DNA from: Elmis aenea
Taxonomy: Eukaryota; Arthropoda; Insecta; Coleoptera; Elmidae
Length of the DNA: 64,000 nucleotides
Assembly (NCBI GenBank): GCA_947652605.1
Contig: OX393577.1
Coordinates: 55,452,108-55,516,107, forward strand
Direction of reading: 5' to 3'
In this document: positions 14,701 through 26,700 of the stretch, piece after piece
Layout of the letters: the number at the start of each line of letters is the position of its first letter
Numbering within the stretch: position 1 is the first letter of the stretch
Notes under the pieces: model-generated
Seen by the model: the letters and a program-made list of their open reading frames with translations, nothing else
Databases searched by the model: none
Told to the model about the DNA's origin: nothing
Program-made: the position numbers and the translations under genes

Positions 14701-17700
14701 GTACTAGTTTTTTATCAAATTTATTGAAACTGAACCCCCACAACTCCGCCACTGGTTGTGGGACTTGAAATTTTCACCGATTGTGGTAACCTGTAAGGTG
14801 GTGCTGTATACAAACCAGGGATGGAAAACGTAACATAACGATACCCGATAACGTTATAATACCGATTCGATTATAATTTTTTCTGCAATAACGTAACGAT
14901 ATTTTTATAACGTTATATAACGTTATAATAACCGATAACGTTTCGTTAAAAGTTATTTTGTATCGTTATTCCCTATAAATTAAATTTTTTATGGCGATCT
15001 TTTTATTTGCAGAAATTAAAATTAAAATAAAATATCTCAACGTAATTTTGTACTTTTTTTAAAAATTACATTTACAGATCCCAAAAATAATTTCAGAGTT
15101 ATAAATAAAAATTATTTTTATACAGCATGTTTCTTAAATATTGCGAAAAAAATCGGGAGGTGATTCCTTATCGAAGATTAATAGGGGTCTTTCATATATT
15201 TTTTTTCCTTTAGGGTTTTCTTTCGGAGTAACACCCTCCTAAAGGGGATCGAGAAAATTGGGTTTTTATTTTATTTCTCAAATTTGGATAAATGTGGGAG
15301 AATGATATTTGGTAGATGTTTTGTACTTATTAAAAGGTTTCCCATAGTAATATTTTCAATCATCTTCCACCTTCATAGGTGATTTCTTATCGAAAATAAA
15401 GTGAGGTCTTTTATATAACAATTTTTTCTTAGACGTCTCCTTTCGGAGTTACAATCCCCTAAAGGGGATCGGTAAAATTAGGTTTTTATTTTATTTCTCA
15501 AACTTAGATAAATGTAGGAGAATGATATTTGGTAGATGTTTTGTACTTATTAAAAGGTTTCCCATAGTAATATTTTCAATCATCTTCCACCTTCATAGGG
15601 GGCAGATAAGTGCGACCCCTGTTGGTTTTTTAATCAGAACTTTTTGGTGGGTTGAAATCTAGCAATTTAATTTTTTTTTTGAAAACTTGATTTATTTAGA
15701 AGTTTTTTTAATTCTTTAATTGTTCTCGTTAAACATACAGTTTTTGAGTAAAAAATTATATGAATGAACATGAACCATCAAATATTCCAATATAAAACAA
15801 TTCATTTTGGTGGTTACCATGGTCTGTTTATGTTCATATTGGATAGAAGTGGAGGGTGTAATTCATTTTGACGACGCGGCGAGAACTCTAAAACGCCCTG
15901 CAATTCTACCCAATATGAACATAAACATCAAATTTAAAATTGTAGGATTTACGAGGACAACTAAAGAATAAAAAAGGTTCTAAATAAATCAAACTAACAA
16001 AAAAAAATTTAAATTGCAAAATTTCAACTCACCAAAAAGTTCTGATTAAAAAACCAACAGGGGTCGCACTTATCTGCCCCCTATGAAGGTGGAAGATGAT
16101 TGAAAATATTACTATGGGAAACCTTTTAATAAGTACAAAACATCTACCAAATATCATTCTCCTACATTTATCTAAGTTTGAGAAATAAAATAAAAACCTA
16201 ATTTTACCGATCCCCTTTAGGGGATTGTAACTCCGAAAGGAGACGTCTAAGAAAAAATTGTTATATAAAAGACCTCACTTTATTTTCGATAAGAAATCAC
16301 CTACCGAATTTTTTCGCATTATTTAAGAAACACCCTGTATATCATAATTTATGTAACGTTATATAACGTTATATAACATAACAATTCATTTTTTTAACGT
16401 TATTTACAACGTTATGTAACGAAAACAAATAATAAATAACGTTATACAATAACGTAACGATTTAAAACGTTATTCCATCCCTGATACAAACATCGTTATT
16501 TTTTTGAAAATTTCAACACCCTGTATCTTTAAAATGAAGCGTTTTTCGACTCATGTTGATATGGAATATTCGCTTTAAAATAAGTTTTTCTATCGACTGT
16601 TAAAATCCTGCCACTAAAAAGTGGACCACCCTGTATGTATATGTATACACACAGGATGTTTAATATTAACTACTAAATTGCTTTTTGTTGCAGAGTTTGC
16701 AAGATATTAGCATAATTGCCTTTCACCACTATTTGCAATTTTTGGATTTATCAGGAAATAAATTGTGCGATCTTACACCTTTAGGTCAACTTCCCTTCCT
16801 GATGTATCTAGATGTGTCCAATAATTATTTAACAGAGTTATTACAATTTAAGCCCCCATTTAACTTAACTTTCGTGAACTATTCCAAAAACAAGGTGCAA
16901 GAAATCATTGATCTTACTGCTTTTTGGTCTTTAGTGTATCTCGATTTATCTCATAATCGTATTTCCCTTATTATGGGTCTTGAAAATCTCAAGTAAGTCG
17001 TAAAAATAATATTTTTGATTTTCAGTACTTGACTTTTATGTATTTGTAGATATTTGCGTCACCTAAACCTGTCAGATAATAATATAGAACGTATAGAAAA
17101 CTTAAATCACATGAGATTATTAACGTTGGACTTGGAGAATAACAAAATAAATACATTTGAAGAGGGTGATAGTGTAGGTTTTAAAACACTTTCAGAAATA
17201 GTGACAATACAACTTGGTTACAATTGTTTGACTTCGCTGCGAATGTTCAAGAATACTTACAACGTTCAAGCAATTGTAATGGAATCAAATGAAATCGACG
17301 ATTTAATGGAACTAAATTACTTACGAGGATTAAATTATTTAACAGAAGTTTCTTTCTCAGGAAATCCTATTAGTTCTATGCCAAATTATGAAGAAGCTTG
17401 CTTAGATTCGATGAGAACATTATATTTCTTAGATGGAACGCTCATAGAAGCCACAGAAAAAGTAAGCATAACATATAGGCCTATGTTAAGTGGTTTCCAA
17501 GTGTTTATTTCCATCATATTTCGTTTATAAATGATATTATGTAGAAAGTTTAAACAAAAAATTTGTTTGAGATCATTAAGTACATCAATTCTAATTATTT
17601 TCAACTACTTTAAATTTTGTTTTCAGCACATCAGTGTACTTTATTTTAAAAAGAACACTGAGTGTTTTTCATTTTCTGGATTCCAAATTCAATTTTCTTT

Positions 17701-20700
17701 CAAAAATGTTAAAAGGTTTTGTGTACCGTCGCGCGGGGTGACTTGAGCCATTTTTCCATAAAGTCTTAAATTTTTTCAGGTAATTATAAAACTTGAAAGA
17801 GGTTCTGAGTTTAAAAATTGGAGAAAAGGAAACAAAATGAATGCCCTATAGTTTAACAAAAGCTCAGACCTCCAATTTTCATAAAAACTGTGATTTTTTT
17901 TTAATTCAGGGGGTGGTTCATGACCCCATGGATTGAGTCACATATAATAATAAAGTGCATATTTGATGCTCTACTGCAAATTTAGACCCCAACTGAGGTA
18001 AAATGAGCCACCCACAGTGTTTAAAAAAAAACTGCGACTCTACCTATAAAATATGAAAAAGTAAATAAATCACTTGTTTTTTCTCAAAAATTTGCACCTT
18101 ACAGAATAAGCAGACTTTAGCAGAAGTACAAATAAATTTGGTCAATTCTAACCCACTTATTAAGAAAGAGCAAGAAAAGTTGTCATAGAAATGCTTTATT
18201 AAGAAGTATTAATATAATACAGCTATTAATCAAACAAATTTCTTGTCAAGTGGTTCAAGTCACCCCGCGCGACGGTACCTATAATGAACCATTTTTGTAG
18301 TTTTTTTGAAAATAGTGAACAAAACAGTAATATTACTTAACAATGTTAGAGTAAAATAACCTGAATTTTTTATATTGACAACTAATATTTCTTGAGTTAA
18401 TGCTGCTTTATTGAAAATGTGTATCAATTAGACTTTTAATTTCTATATTTTTGTCGTTCACTAAATCAATTGTAGAAAAATAGGTTTTAAAGTAGACTGC
18501 CTGTAAATAACTTATTTAATATTAAAATTTAAGTAAATTAGTGGTTGAGAACCCAAATATACAGGGTGAGTCATTACTCATTAGTGCGGGATCGGCCGAT
18601 TGTGGCTAAACGGTTTTAGATAGAAAGTTGATTCAAACGCTATTTTATATAGTTTTTTTTCTTCCGAACACGATAAAAATATTTTCATTTGAAATACATT
18701 TGAATATACAGGGTGAGTCACCTCTCTGGAACTAATAGCTACTTTTAAATTTCAAATACAACACCCCATTTTTTATTTAATTTTTTTGACCGCCTTTATT
18801 TTAGCTTTGCATCAATATAAAATACTACAGGTTTTTATGCGGTGTTGTAAAAAAAAAATAATAATTTTCAAATTTTTTGAAGGTTTTAAGTCTTTATTTA
18901 AAAAATTCTCCTGAAATTATTTTTTGAAGTACAGAGGTAATTTGGTAAATACATGCAGAAAACATTGCTCTATTCGCTCGATATGAAAAAGTTTGAATCA
19001 CGCATACAGGGTGTTCATAAATAGGTGGCAACTTCCATGATTTTCAAAAGCTCGTAACTCAATTTTTTCAAATGCAAACCCCTGTATTTTCTTATGTCAT
19101 CGAATTCGTCTTTAAGAGAGCTTCACTTTTTGTTAACTATGTCCTACACCCAAAACGCCAAAACTCATACTTTTCGAGATATTCGACATTTTTTTCTTCT
19201 AATCGTTATTGAAGCTAATAGAGTGCCGTGGAAATCGAAAAAACTGACTTTTCACTTCACTATATTTATACTTTTTCCAAATTCAGTGACAATGGCGAAT
19301 TAAATTTTGAAGAATAATTGTTATTTGTTGAATTTTTCTTAACTTGAACATTTAACTGCCAACTGCCATTATTAGTATTAACATTTTTGAACATAAATGA
19401 CATTTAAAATACATCACTGAGGGCGCTACCTGACGTACTATTTGATGGCTGATTCTGACTTCTCACAACAATGAAAAATTTGGAACTGGGACGGCCATAT
19501 AAGTAGCGAAGCAAGTAGCTGAGCGGATTATGAATGAAGTTGGCCATGTTTCTATTTGTATAAAGTTCGGTTACTTTTGCGACAGACCTTATATCAGTTG
19601 CAAACATAGCACATAATTAATTTAAAAAACTATTATTTACGGATAAGAAAATACAGGGTGTTCTTTTAAAAAAGTTCAGCAATACCGTGTGTTCTTTTAT
19701 AAATTGTTTGTGAAATTAAAAAAAAAAGTTAAATGTATAGGGGGTTTCATTAAAAATGAAAAAGTTATGTATTGGTCCGTGGCAACAAAACATTTAGTTT
19801 AAAGTTTAAATGAAAATAATTTTGAGTATTCAGTTATAGATCTAAAACAACTTTTTGAGTTATATTTTTTGTGTATTGATTAATAAACGACACATGGAAA
19901 AAATTCACACTCGTTGGACACCCTATACAGGGTTATTCAAATTCGAGGCCCACCATGGGGATCTCGCTTATTATAATAGCTCGAGTATAGGTTTAAATTT
20001 GGCAAAGTTGCTTAATTCGATGCTTATTGATAATCCAAAGAGAAATTGGAAATATCTGAAACGGTATCCGTGAAAATTAGGAAAAACTGGAAAATGCGAT
20101 TTTTGAAAATCGTCTTTAACTTCTTTGGAATTTGAAATATTTTAAATGTGTAAAGACATTGCCCAAGCAACTTTTCAAGCCGAATCGAATGGTCGTTACA
20201 AATTTTTGCTAGATTGATTCGTTTTTGTTTTATGACAACCAACTTTGTTTTTTCTTATAAGCGCAATTTTTGCTATTTACATAATCAAATAGCATTAATT
20301 TTTCTGAATACATTGAGATATCACACATGGTATTTTACTTCCACATTAATTGTCAAATTTGAAAAAATACGTTTCAAACAATAACAACTATAAATCAGGT
20401 AGGTCGGTCATTGCAGTTTATGTTGTTTCCATGACAACCAATCAACAAACTCAAAATTTTGAAAGCCTATTATTTGTTACATTAATAAATTCGTAAATAT
20501 TAACTTTAATAGCGAAAAAAAAACGCTATATGCTCCGAATTTTTTATACCGTTCTTTTAAGTTTTGTTATACTTTATCACATGCTTTATACAAATTTACT
20601 TAAGTTTCTGTTTAACATAAAAAAATAGTGTTTTTTTCTGATATGTTTATAATAAAAATGTTTTTTTTTATTGTTATCTGAAACCTTTCTGCCATATTTT

Positions 20701-23700
20701 TCTCTAATTTTAGCAAAAGCCTCATATTTCCCTGTTTCTGTGCAACGAACAAAAATATGTGTGCGAGGGTTGTCTTCTATCTGGATATGTTTCTGCATAT
20801 CGTTGACTTAACAGTGTAGAGTTCCTATTCAATGAATAAAAAATTAAAGTTCATTTTTACGAATTTATTAATGTGACAAGTAACAGACTTTTAGTTTGTT
20901 GATTGGTAGTCATGGAGAAACAACATAAACTACAATGACCGGCCTACCTGATTGATAGTTATTGTTTGAAATGTATTTTTTCAAATTTGACAATTAATGT
21001 AGAAGTAAAATACCATGTGTGATATCTCAATGGATTCAGAAAAATTAATGCTATTTGATTATGTAAATAGCAAAAATTGCGTCCATAAGCAAAAACAAAG
21101 TTGGTTGTCATAAAACAAAAATGAATCAATCTAGCAAAAATTTGTGACGACCATTCGATTCGGCTTGAAAAGTTGCTTGGGCAATGTCTTTACACATTTA
21201 AAATATTTCAAATTCCAAAGGAGTTATAGACGATTTTCAAAAATCGCATTTTCCAGTTTTTCTTAATTTTCTCGGATACGGTTTGAGATATTTCCAATTT
21301 CTCTTTAGATTATTAATGAGCATCGAATTTAGCAACTTTGCCAAATTTAAATCTATACTCTAGCTATTATAATAAGAGAGATCCCCATGGTGGGCCTCGA
21401 ATTTGAATAACCCTGTATAGCAGGGGTGGGCAACCTGCGGCTCGCGAGCCACATGCGGCTCTTTGAAGGATTATTTGTGGCTCTCGATAAATGTACCCGA
21501 GTTCCCTTTTCATTTTTGTGCTATTATATTTTAAAAAATTATTATCGTTCCACACGTGTTTCAAAATGTCTTTTAAATTACTGACAACAAATATGAAAGA
21601 CTAAGTGCAACGTTGTAACAAATTTCATTTCCGTCCAAGTTAAGAATGCTATGACTCATCGAAAACTGCGCGAACGAACATAAACAGTGGCGTAATCGTC
21701 CGTAATCGACCGACTCCAGACCGATCAGTATTAACTAACCAGCATCTCAAACAATTACTGAGAAGTGCTGTCACCAATTATTCACCAAATTAAAATAAAT
21801 GTGTTTAATTTTTAATATTTAAATTCAATACACATATTTTGTCTTTTTATTTATATGTTTTCAATAAATATAATTTCTGTAAAAAAAAAAATTTAATACC
21901 TTTTTTGCATACCTTTTAAATACGTATTTAATTGCGGCTCGAGAAAAATTTCAAATTTTGAAAAATGGTTCGGACTATCAAGGAGCTTGGCCACCCCTGC
22001 TATATAGAAAACATATTGATGATTTTTAAGCAATATGAATGTCTAAATAATGGTATAAACACTTTTTCACAGTCATAGAACTAATAAAATTTAGTAAGTG
22101 CAAATAATTGTAGTAGATGCTCGGGAATTTGAAGTTCATTAATGTTTTTCTAAAAAAATTTCCTTTTGTATGTAAAGGTTCTGGCGCAAGCAAAGTTTAA
22201 TCCAGCACCTCCCATTTCTATGGCGAATAAACATGCCAATTTATTACTATTAGAGCAGTTAAATCATCCGTTAGTGGGCCCCCCTATTGTACCTGCTGAT
22301 TACCCTCCACCTCCTATTATTATTTTGGTGGGTCCCCTTTCGTCGCATAAAGGAGAATTAATAAATATGTTTTATGATCAATTTAAAAGGTGAGTTTTGC
22401 TAAATGTTGTCTATAATTTAAAAAGGTAAGCGGACGGTATTGTAAAATTAAAAAAACTGTTTTGGCACAACCAAGATATTCTTGGAAAGAAACAAAATAT
22501 GTATTTTTTATATCATGCAAAAAGTCTGAGGCAACTTTTTTTTTTTTTTGCAACTACATATATCAAAATCACCCATTGGAAATAAAAAAGTTAATTTCGA
22601 AAGGACAAAACCCAATAGACTTAGCAGAGTTATCATTAAATGCAGAATAAAAAGTTACTTCAGAGTACTGAAGTGATTTAACACCTTTGTAGATAAAAAG
22701 GTTTGAATAAAAATCGAAGTTTTTTAAGTATTTGATTTTTAATCGGTATCAAATTTAGTAACTTTATGAAATTTTAACCAGCTTACATATTTTGATATTT
22801 CTATGCAAAACAAATTGTAATTATTAAAAATTACATAAAAAAGTTGAAGATCTAAGAACCTGTACCTACTATAAATAAATTATCACCATTTTATGATGTG
22901 TAATATGTTGACAATTTTTTTCTAGGCAATTTGCCCTGTAAACGACCAAAATCAAGACATTTAAGGATTAAAAAATTATTTATTTCCAAAGTGCCTTGAA
23001 GTTTCAAAAAAAGTCGGGTGTTTAAAAATAAAAGACATTAGTAACAGTTTTAGTAAACTCCGAGTTCTAAAGACTGGGAACCCTACAATAAAATGTATTG
23101 TCATCTATAGGGTGTCCCAAATTTGAGTAAATGCATGCGGTCTCGCTTATCTTAAGAGCTACGAGGTCCGAAGAGCCGAAACGTTGTTGGAAATTTTATA
23201 TTATCTCAAAATATAAAGCGTAAAAAGTTGCCGCGGAGAAGTGCTTCCAGATTGTCGATATCTTAAAAAATGTAGGAAATAAGGCAAAAAAACGAAAATC
23301 AATTTTTTAAGTTTTTCTTAGATAACTTTTGAACTAAGACAGCTATGAACATTTTCTTTGCAGATATTTGATAAGCATCTAATTTCGCAACTGCCCTAAT
23401 TTAATCGTAGCTCTTAAGATAAGCGAGATACCTATGCATTTACTCGAATTTGGGACACCCTGTATATCGGCTTAAATTGTTTTATTTGATTGTTCTTGGT
23501 GGAACATTTTTAGAACATTTTAGATCTTGTTTAAAGAATATCTTGAGCATTTTAAATAGTGAAGAAAGTTGTTATTAATTGTTAGTCTAAAAAAATATTT
23601 TTTTCTTAATTTTTAGATATTAAAAATTTAATTTAAAAACATTATTTCTTAAAATTTTAGATATCTCGTTCTTGGTGTAAGTCATACGACACGTCCAAAA

Positions 23701-26700
23701 AGAGAAAATGAAATAGATGGTGAAACATATTACTTTGTTACTAACGAAGCTTTTGAACATATGGCCCGTGCGGGTCAATTTCTTACCATATATGAAACAT
23801 TAGGAGTCAGTTTTGGCTTGTGTATGTGAATTATATGATAATTTAACATTAACTTTAATTAGATAATATGTTATAGCTCATAACGAAATATCTAAAACAA
23901 CAGTAGGTAGTGCGGTATTGATACTGCATATGGATTTGATTGGAGCACTTACTTTAAGAGCAAAAGGGCTGAGACCGCGATTAGTTTTAACTATGCCACG
24001 TACCAGTGAAACACACAAGCAATGGCTTAGAGAAAAATACTTTCATTGTCCCTGGAGCCCAAGGTCAATCTAATTTTTATTCTTGTGTGCAGCTCAGGAT
24101 GTTCGATAATTTTATAATTCATAGTATGTTTCCAAAATGTTTGACTCAATTAAAAAAAAAAAAAAAAGTTGGCAGGTAGAGTTTTTCATTTTGCCCTTCA
24201 ACTTTTTTGTTTATTCTTTGTCATATCTTTGTGATTTTTGGCTTAAAGTTTAAGCAGAAAATTAAGCTGTTGATTAAGACTGCAACATATTTACATCTAA
24301 ACCTATTAAATTCAAAATCTTTTCAATTTTAAAAACTGTTATACAGGGTGTTTCTTAAATATTGCGGAAAAAATCAGGTGGTGATTCCTTATCGAAAATT
24401 AGGGGAGTCTTTCATATACATTTTTTTCCTTAGACGTCTCCTTTCGAAGTTACACCCCAAAGGGAGCGATAAAATTAGGTTTTTATTTTATTTTTCAAAT
24501 TTGGATAAACGTAGGAGAATTAAATTTGGTAGATGTTTTGTACTTATAAAAAGGTTTCCCATAGTAATATTTTCAATCATCTCCCACCTTCACAGGGGGC
24601 TGAAAAGTTTTTTAATCAGAACACTATGGTGGGTTAAAATTTTGCAATTTAAACTTTTATTTGAAAGCTTGCTCTATTTAGAAACTTTTTTATTCTTTAG
24701 TTTTTCTCGTAAACCTTACAGTTTTTGAGTAAAAAATAAAATAAAGAAACATGAACTATCAAATATTCCAACATTAAACGAATCATTTTGGTGGTTGCCA
24801 TGGTTTGTTTATGTTCATGTTGGGTAGAATTGACGTAAACGTCGAAATGAATTACACCCGTCACTTCTACCCAACATGAACATAAACAAACCATGGCAAC
24901 CACCAAAATGAATCTTTTAACATTGGAATATTTGATGGTTCATGTTTACTTATTTTATTTTTTACTCAAAAGCTGTAGGGTTTACGAGAAAAACTAAAGA
25001 TTAAAAAAAGTTTCTAAATAAATCAAGCATTTAAAATGCAAAATTTTAACCCACCAAAAAGTTCTGATAAAAAAACCAACAGGGGCCGCACTTTTCAGCC
25101 CACTGTGAAGGTGGGAGATGATTGAAAATATTATTGAGAAACCTTTTATGAGTATAAAACATCTACCTAATATCATTCTCCTACGTTTATCCAAATTTGA
25201 GAAATAAAATAAAAACCTAATTTTATCGGTCCCTTTAGGGGGGTGTAACTGCGAAAGGAGACGTCTAAGGAAAAAAATGTATATGAAAGACCCCCTTAAT
25301 TTTTGATAAGGAATCACCACCTGATTTTTTTCGCAATATTTAAGAAAGCCTAAGTTACTAGTGTTTGAAAAATTGTTAAGTAGTTCTTGAGGTAAATACG
25401 ATGAAGTAATGGCTCAATGAATTATTGTTTTCTGTGGTTATCATGTGACTGAGTTGAAAAAACTTGGGAAAAACCAAAAACAATGCAACATCAGATCAAA
25501 TAATGAACACTTAAACATAATGATAGGTTGGGTAAGTTACTGTTACATTCAGATAATTTAAAGCGAGTGCTTTTGATATTTGGAATTTTGTTATAAGTTT
25601 TAAGATTTGCAAATTTAGGAAACAAAATTTTAGATTTGAAATAATACAGAGTGTGTATAAATTGGCGGAAGCGCTACACGTGATGAAGAACACAATATCT
25701 AGGAAAAAATATTATTCGAAATTTATTTTTATTCCAAATTGCAGCATTTTCATTAAAAAATATTAAATAATAACGCTTATTAAAGGACCGAATGTCAAAA
25801 CTTTGAGGACCTCTTGCAGACACAGCAAGCATGGTACAACATTTTCGTATTAAGATTTTCGACTTAGAATTTTACGAAGAACATCGCCACGTGTAGCGCT
25901 TCCGCCAATTTATACACACTCTGTATATTAAATGTTCTGCATAAAGTTTAAACTTAAACCACACATTGCAAAATACAGTAGGTAAGTAAAAAAGTTAAAA
26001 GAATAATAAAAAATCCTGTTTGTTTTTCGACCACGTCAGTGATGCTTAGTAAAAATAATGCAAACTTAAAATTGCAGTAAATTTCCAAAGAATACTTCTG
26101 GAGCTGTACAAATACATAATTGGCCAGCTAAAGTGATAGAAGCGGCGGCAGAAAACGAAAAAGTTTTAAGCGCAAATGCGACAGTCACAGCAAAGACAAT
26201 ATTAGAAGAAATAGTCAACGCTATACCAATGGAAAGATCTATCACTGACGTTACCGGTCAGACAGAAAATCAGTTCAATGAGACCTTGGATGAATATATT
26301 AATCTTGAAGGCCCTCAAGAAGTTCAAACTGATCCTGAAACTACAAGTATAGATTCTTCAAAATTTATGGACTCAGAAAGGTATGTACACAGGGTGAAAA
26401 GCATAAATAAGTCGCCATAAATATTTAACTTAATTTAAAAGAAAAAATTCAATAACATTAACAAATATTTACTGCTAATGGGGCTCAACTTACAACCACC
26501 AATTAATTTTTAAAAGGCCATTATTTATTATTATTATTATTTCCGTGGACGTGATCCCCTGTAGGGTTCCTGTAATGCAACCTATTGATCTATTGTAACC
26601 TCTGGTGATAGCCCATTACAGAAGTCCTGTGTTTTTGAAGAACTGCAGGATTTTCTTTAAGTGTATTTTTCTTAACTCTTCTTAGTTGGTGTTTTCCATC

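Larger units (their letters stand above)
14239..16523. repeat. Second-layer foldback, TIR CAGGGTGTTGAAATTTTC
   Basis: Left CAGGGTGTTGAAATTTTC and right GAAAATTTCAACACCCTG sit on TA. Joining the outer sequences across it gives GTAAAGA-TA-TCTTTAA, so it lies on the dyad centre of the outer palindrome. Its own arms include TATACAGCACCACCTTACAG and GACAGGG-like GAACAGGGCCGTACTAG. Confidence 0.8.
14131..16633. repeat. Outer foldback of a four-layer nest
   Basis: The ends are CAGGGTGGTCCACTTTTTAG and its complement, on TA. The arms run about 108 bp inward to a second TIR pair (14239/16523). The unit then holds a hAT-like element (14816-16483), which itself holds another foldback (15123-16337). Without the hAT insertion the outer unit would be about 0.83 kb. 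It fills LRGUK intron 2 just before exon 3. Confidence 0.88.
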
